This document shows, piece by piece, positions 19,569 through 33,000 of a stretch of 64,000 nt of DNA. This stretch comes from Agarophyton chilense (Eukaryota > Rhodophyta > Florideophyceae > Gracilariales > Gracilariaceae): contig JARGXX010000091.1 in NCBI GenBank assembly GCA_030374765.1, positions 1 through 64,000 of the forward strand. Reading direction: 5' to 3'. The notes under the pieces were generated by a model. That model had not been told where the DNA came from, did no database searches, and was given only the letters and a program-made list of their open reading frames with translations. Made by a program: the position numbers and the translations under genes. The stretch's first letter is position 1. The number at the start of each line of letters is the position of its first letter.

Positions 19569-22500
19569 GAAGCCCTGCCAGTGCGCCCGCAGACTATTGT
19601 CTGTTCAATCTTGAAGAATTATTTGTCGTTTGTTGTTTTTACTTTGTTGTTGTTGTCTGTTGTTGTTGTTCACTTGTCTGTTGCTGTCAAGCCATCTCTC
19701 TCGGCCTCTTGTGACACTTTGCACAACATGGATTCGTTCAGTGGGGTGAAAATCGAAAAGCTGGTTGAGGATAACTTCCACGTATGGAAGCAGAAGATTG
19801 AGCTGCTGCTTGCACTCAAGGACCTCGACGGCCACCTCGACTCTGTTAGACCCACTGACGAAGATGAGCTGTCGACTTGGAAAAAGAAAGATGGCAAGGC
19901 CAGAGCTATTATTGGTCTCACACTCAGTGATGAGCATTTAGATCATGTGCGGGACGCCGACAACGCTGCCGATATGTGGAAAGCCATTTGCGATGTGTTC
20001 CAACGCAAGACTCTGCTCAACAAAATCAACGCCCGACGGTCCTTCTACTCTGCCAAGATGCGTGATGATGAGAAAATGCTACAGTTCATCAACCGTGTAC
20101 GTCATCTGGCATCGGACCTGAAGTGTATGGACGTTGTTGTTGAGGAGGAGGACATCGCTATGGCCATCCTATGCGGACTTCCGGAAAGATTAGAGCACCT
20201 CATCGTGGCAATTGATACCACGATTGGCGATCGTCAACTCACTCTAGAGTTTGTGAAGAGTCGTCTGCTGCAAGAAGAGCAGCGAATGAACGATCGTGCC
20301 AAGGAGGAGCCTGGTGGAAGTGAGGCAGCTTTGGTTGGCAGGCAGTCGCGATGGAAGAACATCGAGTGTCATTATTGTCATAAGAAGGGTCATATCCAGA
20401 GGAACTGTTTCAAGAAGCAACGTGATGGGGCTAACATGAATCAGGTCGATGCTGCTCACCCAACTGTCAATACTGAGCTCAGCGATGAGCGAAGTACGGG
20501 TGGCGACGACTCTGACTTTGTATGTCTCATTGCTACTGGCTCTGATAAAGCCACGAACAGTGACTGGATTGTTGACTCTGGTGCTACTGCCCACATGACT
20601 TTTGACGAATCCATGTTCCAAACATATGATAGTAAGGTGTCTTCTGGCGTTAGCATCGGTAATGATTCCAAACTAGAGTCTGTTGGTCACGGTAGTGTGG
20701 AGCTTGATCTGATTGTGGAAGGGTCCAAACGAAAGTGCCAGCTGAAGCAAGTTGTTCATGTACCGAATTTAAGGTACCATTTGCTTTCTGTATCGGCGAT
20801 TTGTGATGTGGGGTGCAAAGTAGTGTTTGAAAAAGAGAAGGTATGTGTATACAAGGGGTCAAAAGTGGTTGCCTTGGGGCGCCGCGTCAAATGCCTATAC
20901 TACCTTTGCACTGCTGCACACCAGTGTACAGATGTAAACAGCGCACTTGTGTCGGACTTGTCACTATGGCATGCTCGAATGGCTCATGTGAATGTGGATG
21001 GTATCAAGCGTATGGCTCGAAACAAGGTTGTGTCAGGGCTCAATGTAGACGTTGCGCAGGATTCAGATGTGTGTGGCTCATGTGTAGTAGGAAAAGCAAC
21101 CCGTGCTCCGACTCCCAAGCAAGGGGGGGAACGAGCAAAACACGTACTGGAACTTGTTCACTCCGATGTGTCAGGTCCAGTAAGTGTGAAATCCTTGGGA
21201 GGCTCGCACTACTTCGTCACATTCATCGATGATCACAGTCGTTTCTGCTTCTTCTACATGCTCAAAACTAAGGATGAGGTGTTCCAGATGTTCCTAAGGT
21301 GGCTCAAGTTTGTTCAAAACCAAACTGGCAGACAAGTGAAAACCATCACCGCACGTGAGAGTGTGCTCAAAGCATTGCGCACTGACAACGGTGGTGAATA
21401 TCTGTCACATCGTTTTACCAAAGAACTTGAACGTCACGGTATTGAGCATCAGCGAACTGTGCCTTACAATCCTCAGCAGAATGGACTTGCCGAACGGTTC
21501 AACCGCACACTCATGGACTTGGTCAGATCGATGTTATGTCACAAGAAATTGCCAAAGCACTTTTGGGCTGAGGCACTGAATGTTGCAGTGTATGTGCGCA
21601 ACCGTGTGACTTGCAAAGCTCTTCCAAGTAGTGTGACACCATATGAACTGTGGCACGGTCAGAAGCCTGATGTGAGCAACCTGCGTGTGTTTGGGAGCCG
21701 ATGCTGGTACAAGGTTGTGGATCATAAGCTGAAGAAGCTAGAGGAGCGTGGTGTGGAAGCTATCTTTATTGGGTACACCCCAGGGTCTCACGGATACAAG
21801 TTGTGGGACTCTGAAAAAAAAAAGGTGATTGTGTCAAGAGATGTACGGTTTGATGAGTCTTCGGGCTCAGACAACCAGTTTAGCTATGAGGAAGAGGACT
21901 ACGCAGACATTGACTTTAGTAATATGTCTAGTCCACATGATACCTCTACATCTGACACATCTAGTGGACCGAGCGATGATGACCCTTCTGCGCCTTTTCC
22001 TGACTCTGATGATGTTTCTGACAGCTCTGTTGATGATTCCGCAGCTGATACACCAGTTGAGCCTGTAGTGCATGAGACACAACCTGTTCGTAGGTCCACG
22101 CGTGAACGTAGGAAGCCGAGCTCATGGTGGCGTGCAACTGCTCTACTCACTGCCAGTGATGACACCCCGTCGTCATATGATGATGCTGTGTCACGTCCTG
22201 ATTCCGAAGCATGGAAGAAGGCAATGAAGAGTGAGTACCAGTCACTAATTGAGCATGACACATGGGACTTAGTGCCAAGGCCAGCAGACAGCAACGTGAT
22301 TTCGTCCAAGTGGGTGTATGTGCAGAAGTATGAAGCAGCACCATCCGGTGAACCAACTATCAGGTACAAGGCTCGTATGGTTGCTAGAGGATTCCTGCAG
22401 ATCGAGGGTGTTGGCTTTTCTGAAACATATGCACCTATTGTTAAGTTTACCTCGATCAGGATGATTCTGTCAGTGACTGCTGTACGAGACTTTCATTTGC

Positions 22501-23773
22501 ACCAGATGGATGTGAAAACAGCTTTTCTGAACGGTGACCTTGAGGAGACAGTGTACATGGAGCAGCCAACAGGTTTTGTGCAGCAAGGTAACGAGGATCT
22601 GGTGTGTCGTTTGAAGAAAGCCATCTATGGACTACGACAGGCACCCAGACAGTGGCATGCAAAGACATACTCGTTCCTTGTTGAGGAGATGCAGTTGACG
22701 CCAAATGACGCAGATGAGTGTGTGTACAGCTGAAAGATACTGGGATTTGTTGTTCTGGTTGCTCTATACGTTGATGACTTGCTTATTGCAAGTCCGAGCA
22801 TGAAGACAATGGATCGTGTAAAGGCAGAGCTGTCGTCTCGGTTCCACATGAAAGACCTCTATCAAGCTCGCATGGTACTCGGATTCGAGATTCACCCTGA
22901 CAGAGTTAAGCGAGAGTTGTATCTGACTCAGTCTGCGTACACACAAAAGGTCTTGGAACGTTTTGGCATGCACCAGTCCAAACCAGTTGACACTCCAATG
23001 GAAGTTGGCATGGACCTGTCTGTGATTCAGGATGTACTCAGGGAGGTGCCGTACCGTCAGGCAATTGGCTGTCTCATGTATTTGTCTGTAGGAACTCGTC
23101 CAGATATCTCATACGCGGTGTCCAAACTTGCCAAGTATGTTGAGAAACCTGGAGAGATTCACTGGAAGGCAGTCAAACGTGTGCTTCGCTCTCTCAACGG
23201 TACTTGTACATTGGGTCTCACCTACGGCTTGAACACCGATTTGGCACTTCACGGCTACGTGGACTCTGACTGGGCAGGCGATGTTGCAAACCGCAAGTCT
23301 ACCAGTGGATACTTGTTCATGATGGCTGGAGGTCCTGTGTCATGGTGTTCACGTCAGCAAGAAGTGGTTGCACTGTCTAGTGCTGAAGCTGAGTATGTGA
23401 GTCTGTGCAGTGGTTCCAAAGAGGCCATCTGGCTTAGGCGTTTGTGGAATGGCATCGGCATAGTCATTGGAGTAGAAGTGGACGATTCGGTAAAGTTGCT
23501 TGTTGAACCAACGCCTTTATATGTTGACAACCAAGGGTGCATTGACCTTGCCCGAAATGGCGTTGTCAACAAGCGTACCAAGCATATCGACATTCGTTTT
23601 CACTTTACTCGAGAAGCTCTACGTGACAAGTCGATTGTGTTGTTCTACTGCCCTACCGATTGCATGACTGCCGATATGCTCAACAAACCACTTTGCCGTG
23701 TGAAGCACGAGAGGTTCCGTGAAGACAGTGGCGTCCGACACCTAGACCTTCGAAGTCAGTGACAGAGGGGGAG
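19569..23773 (+). mobile_element. Copia-B element B3, most of a copy
   Basis: Plus-strand Copia-B starting in the leader at GAAGCCCTGCC. Gag-pol starts with MDSFSGVKIEKL at 19728. Approximate residues: CCHC knuckle 214-227, protease DSGAT 283, integrase HARMAH 415, integrase acidic residues 480, 553 and 589. RT with YVDD and RNase H follow, then the purine tract AGAGGGGGAG (23764-23773). Its 5' LTR and front leader are not present next to A2. The element is broken, with about one break in the coding part. Confidence 0.9.
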
Positions 23774-23822
23774 TGTTGGCTGTTGACCCTGTGCTGTCAC
23801 TGAAAAACAAAAGTGCAGGGGA

Positions 23823-23955
23823 GCATGGGCTGTTTTGGAGGGTGCCCCTGGAAAAGCGCATATGCGTGTCAGTCGGATCTCAACGTGAACTCGGGCTGTG
23901 ATTGGCTACTGCAAATGTGCACATGCAATGTGGTGTGTACAAGTGGTATGGCACT
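23823..23955 (+). promoter_or_regulatory. U3 block of Copia-B shared with the Copia-A LTR
   Basis: Counterpart of 18971-19103. The same ordered words are present, including CGCATATGCG and TGATTGGCTACTGCAAATG, while the rest of the two LTRs does not align by eye. Confidence 0.7.
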
Positions 23956-24358
23956 ATTGGGTTTGTCTGTGGTACACGTGTGTACGTGGTCTACTTGTAC
24001 TACTGTGCACGCTGTTCAATATGTCCAGCTGGTGTACTATGAACAGATCTCACAAGGTGTAACGAATGTACTTGGAGAAGAGACGTGACATGTGTATTAC
24101 AGGAGACTTGGTGTACTGTGCTGGAACGTGAATGTGTATGGAGGCGGATTGCAAGTAGTGTATGCTGGCATATTGAATTTGTGCACACGTCAGTGTAATT
24201 ATGGGCTGTGCACTGTATATTGCCTTGTTGTGCGCTGCAATGAACATTGACTAGGGTTAATGTCATGCTTGAATATGATTGGTAGTATTGAGTGTCCCTG
24301 CTTTGTAGTCTAGGGTTTACTTTGAGTTGGAGTCTAGACAGCTGACGTTTTGAAGTAG

Positions 24359-24366
24359 TATATAAG
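24359..24366 (+). promoter_or_regulatory. TATA box of the Copia-B LTR
   Basis: TATATAAG about 95 bp before the LTR end, present in every Copia-B LTR in the window. It probably sets the RNA start (U3/R border) shortly downstream, near GAGCGCCTCC. No equally clear TATA box was seen in the Copia-A LTR. Confidence 0.65.
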
Positions 24367-24461
24367 TGAAAGTTTGAGCGCCTCCAAGTAAATCCAAGCC
24401 AGAGCTGGCGAACTTCCTTTTCATTCCCTCAACCTTTCCTTCAGCTTTTCCCTTTCCATCA

Positions 24462-24475
24462 GGTTATGGGCCCAG
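24462..24475 (+). other. Copia-B primer-binding site (B4)
   Basis: GGTTATGGGCCCAG directly after the LTR, identical to the Copia-A site and complementary to the anticodon arm of initiator tRNA-Met. Confidence 0.8.
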
Positions 24476-25663
24476 CCCCGCTGACCTCTGCCGTCTAGTT
24501 CGTCTCTCGCCGCTCTCCCGCACCGCCGTTCACCCGTTTCGCTGTTCTATTCTCTTCGTTTCCGCCGTAGTAGCCGTTTTGTCGGGTGTGTGACCGTATC
24601 GTGGGTTGGTGTTGGTATTTTCTTTCGGTCTTGCGTTACTCCCAGAGGGCGTTGTGGTGGTAGTGGTTGGACGTTATTATCGTGATTGTGTTTGGGTGCT
24701 CGTTGTTGCCCGTGTTTGTCGATCGCTATCCGTTTCGTTTGGTCTCCCTCTCTTTTGTTGTTTTGTGGATCCCTGCGTCGTGTTGCAGGTTCTGATCTGA
24801 GAGGTTGAGGACCGTGTTTGTTGAAGTCTGGGCCTGGAGTTCTTGGCTCAGCGTTCGTGTGTGTTTGTGTGTTTGGTCTGCATCTTTGCCTGTGCGACGA
24901 GCGGTTGATCCGAGGTACTTTGGGTGATTCCTTGTACTCGGGGACGTTAGCCTGGCGGCTTGAACCAAAGCAGGTGTACTGTCAAGCGGGTTCCCCACTG
25001 GTCCTTTTAGGGCGGATAACAGTGACGGTCGAAAGATCTGGTTGAACTTTGCGGGTGCATTTGTGGACGGGGTGCCGTGGTGCACTGCATTTGGCTGGTT
25101 CTTTGACTTTTTGTGTGAGCCCGACCTTTGTGGTTGGGCACTTGGACTGTTGTGAACAGCATCCATAAGGAGCTTTTGATCCGCAGTACGCGGGGAGGCG
25201 ACGTTTCAAAGGCTGACCTCCTTTTCAGGATCAGGCCGCGTGCGATCTTCATTGATTGCTCGTTAGAAGCGTATCTTGGTGTTGAAGTAGCTTCGGTTTC
25301 GAGGTCGCGCTAGTTCTTGAAAGAGGCCAGAGAGGGTCAACTTGGTGAAGGCATATCTTCGGTCATTAACCATCCTCTGGAAGCCTCGTAAGGAGCAACG
25401 CGCCTTCTCCTTTTGACGTGGGAGGAGGTAGACTGCAGAAAACCGTTATCTACCCAGAAGAGCTCTGGGGGCCAGGGGTCCGACCTTTAGGGACGCGGGT
25501 ATAGGAAGCCCTGCCAGTGCGCCCGCAGACTATTGTCTGTTCAATCTTGAAGACTTATTTGTTGTTTGTTGTTTTTACTTTGTTGTTGTTGTCTGTTGTT
25601 GTTGTTCACTTGTCTGTTGCTGTCAAGCCATCTCTCTCGGCCTCTTGTGACACTTTGCACACC
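24462..25663 (+). other. B4 leader
   Basis: A 1202-bp untranslated leader without a supported gene. The block at about 25323-25553 aligns with the Copia-A leader (CCTTTAGGG, CCAGTGCGCCCGC, GTTCAATC). The hairpin CAGAC-TATT-GTCTG at 25526-25539 sits where Copia-A has a different hairpin. A TTG-rich stretch (25555-25620) precedes the gag start and keeps an in-frame hydrophobic extension open; it is more likely leader than protein. Confidence 0.75.
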
Positions 25664-26368
25664 ATGGATTCGTTCAGTGGGGTGAAAATCGAAAAGCTGG
25701 TTGAGGATAACTTCCACGTATGGAAGCAGAAGATTGAGCTGCTGCTTGCACTCAAGGACCTCGACGGCCACCTCGACTCTGTTAGACCCGCTGACGAAGA
25801 TGAGCTGTCGACTTGGAAAAAGAAAGATGCCAAGGCCAGAACTATTATTGGTCTCACACTCAGCGATGAGCATTTAGATCATGTGCGGGACGCCGACAAC
25901 GCTGCCGATATGTGGAAAGCCATTTGCGATGTGTTCCAACGCAAGACTCTGCTCAACAAAATCAACGCCCGACGGTCCTTCTACTCTGCCAAGATGCGTG
26001 ATGATGAGAAAATGCTACAGTTCATCAACCGTGTACGTCATCTGGCATCAGACCTGAAGTGTATGGACGTTGTTGTTGAGGAGGAGGACATCGCTATGGC
26101 CATCCTATGCGGACTTCCGGAAAGATTCGAGCACCTCATCGTCGCAATTGATACCACGATTGGCGATCGTCAACTCACTCTAGAGTTTGTGAAGAGTCGT
26201 CTGCTGCAAGAAGAGCAGCGAATGAACGATCGTGCCAAGGAGGAGCCTGGTGGAAGTGAGGCAGCTTTGGTTGGCAGGCAGTCGCGATGGAAGAACATCG
26301 AGTGTCATTATTGTCATAAGAAGGGTCATATCCAGAGGAACTGTTTCAAGAAGCAACGTGATGGGGCT

Positions 26369-29300
26369 TGTTGAGGTTTGGTCGACTGTGCCCCCAAGCC
26401 CTTTGGAGTGTTGGAAATAGTGGAAAACAAAAAGTGGATTTAAGCATGGGCACTTTTGGGCACCCTCCGCGGAAAAACGCATATGCGCCTCATCTCAATC
26501 TCAACGTGAAACGGCCATCTGATTGGCTACTGCAAATGCCCTCATGCAACGTGGTATGGACAAGTGGTCTGGTTCTAATGGGGCGTGTTGGGGCTTCGGC
26601 CCAAGTGGAGCGATTTGATTGGACGAGAGCGCTGAATGAGCACGGGCTATGCAGTTGGAGAGAATGTGCGAATGTGGGCTGGATACGGGGTTTGGGCGTA
26701 CGCCGAATCTGGGCTGCGCGGGGTGGTTGGCACTGGCGCACCACTTTGGATGATTTTTTGAGTTTTTATTTGATATGCTTCATGTTTGAAATTGTTTTGG
26801 CGCGCAACTCCTCGTCGCACAGTGGCAAGGTGTGAGACGTGGGTCACCCGCCGACGGTCAGCACCGGCGGCGGAACTGCGTGCGAGGTAGATATAGTTTT
26901 CAATGACGGTCGCCAACGATCGAAGTAAATTGTGAAGGCTGACTACCTTCCTTTGTTTCTCTTCTTTTATTTTTCTCTTCTTCTCGTCTTTTCCCCCTCT
27001 TCTTCCTTTTCCTTTACCTAACCTGCGCTCACGTTGTGAGGTTATGGGCCCAGAGCGTCGACTCTTCGCAGACGTCACGCTCTACTAACATTTATTTGGA
27101 TTCAAGAAGATTCCCTACTGCGACAGGTGCGCGATCTACGACTAACGCTCATCTGGATTCAAGAAGTTATTTTGTTTTGCGACAGGCGTGTACCCTGCGG
27201 ACTTCCTCCTTGGTGGCGAAAACATATCGCGTTTGTTAGTACCCCCTTGGCACGAGACCGGGAAGTCTGCCAAATCCTGCTCTCCGTCCGTAGAGTACGG
27301 AGGTCGATGAATTGGGCTTGGAAGTGTAGGAGCAACCGTACTACACCGCACGACCGCGCTACTTTCCCGCAAGAGGCTAGCTTGGGTCAACTGGGGGAAG
27401 TGTATCTTGACGACACCCCTCCTTGGGACGCCTCGTAGGGACTAAAAGCGCCGGACTCTGAAGTGCGCAGAGTTCGGTAGGTAATCAAAGCGTACCTCAC
27501 CTGGAGAGAGTAACCAGGGTCCAGGGGATCATCCTTTAGGGTAGCGGAGGTAGTTTCTCCCGCCAGTGCGCCCGCCTACCTCGAGCAAGTCTCGGTAGGT
27601 TCAATCAAGAAGTTTCAACCCGAAGTCGAGAAGTTTGTCTGTTCCGGGTACGCCTTCTGCCACTGCCCGTGAGTATACTCCAAGCGTGGGAGCACCCGAG
27701 CTCCGCTTGTGATCGCGTACGAGACGCGTCTCGGTGAGCGTTGCAGGCTACGTCAAAAGTCTCCGCTGTCGTCCTCGCTGTCGAACGTTTGAGTTGGGAT
27801 ACTCCGTTCGGGCAAGCTCGGCCACGAATTCATCACTGCTCGTGGCCCTTTTCTTAAACTTCCCAAGGCATTGAGTCCCTCACTCTGCTTCCCTCTACTA
27901 ATTAATTTCGTTTGGTTCCGTTCTATCTGCTTCGTGGATAACAGACTGAAATATGTCGGACACGGAAATGGAATCCGAAAGTACTACCGGGATGAAAATC
28001 CCTCGTTTTCATGGAAGGCGTGGTGATGATTATGCCCTATGGCGCCATCGCCTTCGTGCTGCATGCCGTGTTAAAGGTGTGTGGAACGTTGTGGAATCCG
28101 ATTCTGGATATTCAGCAACTACTGAAGCAACATCGGATACCGCTATTGATAGCGCTCGAGTTGTCGCCAAGCGCGAGAAGGCATGTGGAATCATAATATG
28201 CGCCTTGGGTGATGCGCCACTTCGTGTGGTCATGGATGTCGACGACGACCCGGCGCGCATGCTCGCATTACTTGATGCACGGTATGCGTCCAATCGTACT
28301 GTATCCAGAATTGCTGTGCAAACTCAACTATTCCGTATGGGATACAATGGTCAGAATATGTCAGGCTATGTGGACCAGTACACGGCGTTATTTGCTCAGT
28401 TAGAGCGCATGGGGAAGGATGCGGCAGTACCGGAGTCGCACAAAGCTCCCATGTTACTTGCTTCTATTGATCCCAATTGCACACTGGAGTCTACTGCTGC
28501 AGCTCTTCGAACCAAGGATATCGCTGAGCTTACATGGGACTACGTGGCCACGACCCTCATAGATGAATACAACGCGAAACAGGTGTCTGCAAGGCCGTCT
28601 GGACGTAGTTCACGTCGCAAGAAGAAGGGCAGGAAAAAATCTGGTCGACATTCTGAATCGACTAATCGTACCCGCAGTAGTGCAAACAACGAAGATGAGG
28701 AGTCTGATGGTCACTCCGACATTGAGTCTACTGCTCGTGCACTTGCTGCCGCCTTGAGATCGTCATCATTTGATCGTTCAGGATCGAGCAATGGACATCA
28801 TTGCGACTTCTGTGATCGCGATGGACACACACAAGATCGTTGCTTTATGAATCCGGACAACCCGGACAACCACTTGCCGCAGAGTATCCTCGATAAACTG
28901 TCGCCACAACCCAAGCGAATGGGTGGCAGTAGTGGTAGAAGCGCCTCGAGCAAGTCTTCTGGAAAGTCTGGAAAAATCGAAATTGCTGGTGCAACTGTGG
29001 AAAGGACCACTATAGTTCCGCCGAATGACCTGAGTACCTACGCAGACAGCGGTGCGACAGTACATTGCTTCCATTCTGTTTGTGCGTTCGTGCCCGGTTC
29101 ACTTGAACCTTGCGACGAAAGGACAGTGATGCTTGCCGATTACACATCTGTTGTATCTAAACAACGCGGAGAGGTGATCATTCCTTTGGACAATGCGAAC
29201 ATACGTCTGAGTGATGCCCTACTGACCCCCGCTCTGGGATACAACTTGGTTTCAACCGGGTGTTTGGCCGACAAAGGTATTGAGTCGCTCTTCGGTCGTC

Positions 29301-30021
29301 ATAGTGTACGTTTGACGCTAGAGTCAAATGGTTTTGAGGTGGGCATTGGTGATCGTGACAAGGTATCTCGCATGTACACACTGCCTCAACCTTTAGGGCA
29401 TGCTGGTGTGGAACTTGCGCTTTCGACTAAGTCTACGGAGACTCAACTGTGGCACCGACGACTGGCTCACATCAACCAACGTGATCTGCAACATGTACAC
29501 AAGTACGCAGATGGAGTGCCGCACTTGTGTGACATGGAGGAGGTATGCCGAGCATGTCGACTTGGCAAGGCTCATAAGCTTCCGTTCCCAGGTCACTTTG
29601 AACATGCATCCGCGGTTGGTGACATTGTGCACTCGGATATTGTAGGTCCTCTGGAAAAGTCTTTTCCGGACAAGTTTCAATATGCATGTACATTCCTCGA
29701 TGATCACTCACGGTATGTGTTCCTAGGTCTGGTGATCCATCGCAGTGCCCTTAGTGATGTGTTTGTGGGTATTGCGGCAAAGTTTAAGCAGCTTGGAGGA
29801 GTGCATATCAAAAGTTTGCACTCGGACGGTGCAGAAGAATATATTGCCCTGCAAGAGAACTTGGCAGCAGAACATGGCCTCACTTCTTTCTCTGCTCCAT
29901 ACACCCCCGAACACAACGCTATAGCTGAGCGCATCAATCGTACCATGGTGGAAGCTGCTCGATCGTTCCTGATCCAAGCCGATCTACCAGAATGTTTGTG
30001 GCCATATGCGCTGAAACATGT
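26369..30021 (+). repeat. A4 front half, copy 1
   Basis: LTR 26369-27039, leader 27040-27952, gag-pol from 27953 (MSDTEMES) through gag, protease and most of integrase. It ends at ACATGT, where a Copia-A LTR begins. It is a tandem twin of 30022-33676, from which it differs at only a handful of sites. Confidence 0.92.
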
Positions 30022-33000
30022 TGTTGAGGTTTGGTCGACTGTGCCCCCAAGCCCTTTGGAGTGTTGGAAATAGTGGAAAACAAAAAGTGGATTTAAGCAT
30101 GGGCACTTTTGGGCACCCTCCGCGGAAAAACGCATATGCGCCTCATCTCAATCTCAACGTGAAACGGCCATCTGATTGGCTACTGCAAATGCCCTCATGC
30201 AACGTGGTATGGACAAGTGGTCTGGTTCTAATGGGGCGTGTTGGGGCTTCGGCCCAAGTGGAGCGATTTGATTGGACGAGAGCGCTGAATGAGCACGGGC
30301 TATGCAGTTGGAGAGAATGTGCGAATGTGGGCTGGATACGGGGTTTGGCCGTAACAGCCGAATCTGGGCTGCGCGGGGTGGTTGGCACTGGCGCACCACT
30401 TTGGATGATTTTTTGAGTTTTTATTTGATATGCTTCATGTTTGAAATTGTTTTGGCGCGCAACTCCTCGTCGCACAGTGGCAAGGTGTGAGACGTGGATC
30501 ACCCGCCGACGGTCAGCACCGGCGGCGGAACTGCGTGCGAGGTAGATATAGTTTTCAATGACGGTCGCCAACGATCGAAGTAAATTGTGAAGGCTGACTA
30601 CCTTCCTTTGTTTCTCTTCTTTTATTTTTCTCTTCTTCTCGTCTTTTCCCCCTCTTCTTCCTTTTCCTTTACCTAACCTGCGCTCACGTTGTGAGGTTAT
30701 GGGCCCAGAGCGTCGACTCTTCGCAGACGTCACGCTCTACTAACATTTATTTGGATTCAAGAAGATTCCCTACTGCGACAGGTGCGCGATCTACGACTAA
30801 CGCTCATCTGGATTCAAGAAGTTATTTTGTTTTGCGACAGGCGTGTACCCTGCGGACTTCCTCCTTGGTGGCGAAAACATATCGCGTTTGTTAGTACCCC
30901 CTTGGCACGAGACCGGGAAGTCTGCCAAATCCTGCTCTCCGTCCGTAGAGTACGGAGGTCGATGAATTGGGCTTGGAAGTGTAGGAGCAACCGTACTACA
31001 CCGCACGACCGCGCTACTTTCCCGCAAGAGGCTAGCTTGGGTCAACTGGGGGAAGTGTATCTTGACGACACCCCTCCTTGGGACGCCTCGTAGGGACTAA
31101 AAGCGCCGGACTCTGAAGTGCGCAGAGTTCGGTAGGTAATCAAAGCGTACCTCACCTGGAGAGAGTAACCAGGGTCCAGGGGATCATCCTTTAGGGTAGC
31201 GGAGGTAGTTTCTCCCGCCAGTGCGCCCGCCTACCTCGAGCAAGTCTCGGTAGGTTCAATCAAGAAGTTTCAACCCGAAGTCGAGAAGTTTGTCTGTTCC
31301 GGGTACGCCTTCTGCCACTGCCCGTGAGTATACTCCAAGCGTGGGAGCACCCGAGCTCCGCTTGTGATCGCGTACGAGACGCGTCTCGGTGAGCGTTGCA
31401 GGCTACGTCAAAAGTCTCCGCTGTCGTCCTCGCTGTCGAACGTTTGAGTTGGGATACTCCGTTCGGGCAAGCTCGGCCACGAATTCATCACTGCTCGTGG
31501 CCCTTTTCTTAAACTTCCCAAGGCATTGAGTCCCTCACTCTGCTTCCCTCTACTAATTAATTTCGTTTGGTTCCGTTCTATCTGCTTCGTGGATAACAGA
31601 CTGAAATATGTCGGACACGGAAATGGAATCCGAAAGTACTACCGGGATGAAAATCCCTCGTTTTCATGGAAGGCGTGGTGATGATTATGCCCTATGGCGC
31701 CATCGCCTTCGTGCTGCATGCCGTGTTAAAGGTGTGTGGAACGTTGTGGAATCCGATTCTGGATATTCAGCAACTACTGAAGCAACATCGGATACCGCTA
31801 TTGATAGCGCTCGAGTTGTCGCCAAGCGCGAGAAGGCATGTGGAATCATAATATGCGCCTTGGGTGATGCGCCACTTCGTGTGGTCATGGATGTCGACGA
31901 CGACCCGGCGCGCATGCTCGCATTACTTGATGCACGGTATGCGTCCAATCGTACTGTATCCAGAATTGCTGTGCAGACTCAACTATTCCGTATGGGATAC
32001 AATGGTCAGAATATGTCAGGCTATGTGGACCAGTACACGGCGTTATTTGCTCAGTTAGAGCGCATGGGGAAGGATGCGGCAGTACCGGAGTCGCACAAAG
32101 CTCCCATGTTACTTGCTTCTATTGATCCCAATTGCACACTGGAGTCTACTGCTGCAGCTCTTCGAACCAAGGATATCGCTGAGCTTACATGGGACTACGT
32201 GGCCACGACCCTCATAGATGAATACAACGCGAAACAGGTGTCTGCAAGGCCGTCTGGACGTAGTTCACGTCGCAAGAAGAAGGGCAGGAAAAAATCTGGT
32301 CGACATTCTGAATCGACTAATCGTACCCGCAGTAGTGCAAACAACGAAGATGAGGAGTCTGATGGTCACTCCGACATTGAGTCTACTGCTCGTGCACTTG
32401 CTGCCGCCTTGAGATCGTCATCATTTGATCGTTCAGGATCGAGCAATGGACATCATTGCGACTTCTGTGATCGCGATGGACACACACAAGATCGTTGCTT
32501 TATGAATCCGGACAACCCGGACAACCACTTGCCGCAGAGTATCCTCGATAAACTGTCGCCACAACCCAAGCGAATGGGTGGCAGTAGTGGTAGAAGCGCC
32601 TCGAGCAAGTCTTCTGGAAAGTCTGGAAAAATCGAAATTGCTGGTGCAACTGTGGAAAGGACCACTATAGTTCCGCCGAATGACCTGAGTACCTACGCAG
32701 ACAGCGGTGCGACAGTACATTGCTTCCATTCTGTTTGTGCGTTCGTGCCCGGTTCACTTGAACCTTGCGACGAAAGGACAGTGATGCTTGCCGATAACAC
32801 ATCTGTTGTATCTAAACAACGCGGAGAGGTGATCATTCCTTTGGACAATGCGAACATACGTCTGAGTGATGCCCTACTGACCCCCGCTCTGGGATACAAC
32901 TTGGTTTCAACCGGGTGTTTGGCCGACAAAGGTATTGAGTCGCTCTTCGGTCGTCATAGTGTACGTTTGACGCTAGAGTCAAATGGTTTTGAGGTGGGCA

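Larger units (their letters stand above)
23774..24461 (+). repeat. Copia-B LTR shared by B3 and B4
   Basis: A 688-bp LTR, TGTTGGCTG to CCATCA, with the B3 purine tract on the left and the B4 primer-binding site on the right. This is the second shared LTR of the plus-strand Copia-B chain. Confidence 0.93.
24462..26368 (+). mobile_element. Copia-B element B4, front part
   Basis: Plus-strand Copia-B: primer site, leader to 25663, and gag from 25664 (MDSFSGVKIEKL, in a good start context ACCATGG) up to the CCHC knuckle. It stops at GGGCT (26364-26368), the target of the Copia-A composite. The same five bases reopen the element at 43896, where the gag-protease sequence carries on. B4 is thus one element split by a 17.5-kb insertion, and it is broken. 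Confidence 0.92.

Noticed and set aside
23813-24088. Small cysteine-rich frame of 91 residues in the Copia-B LTR (MQGSMGCFGG...)
   Set aside because: It lies in U3, its length and sequence vary between LTR copies, and no homology is recognised. Best read as chance.
25517-25663. In-frame 49-residue hydrophobic extension ahead of Copia-B gag that looks like a signal peptide
   Set aside because: It is encoded by TTG-rich leader and overlaps the conserved leader block. Gag proteins of this family act in the cytoplasm, and the MDSF start has a good context.
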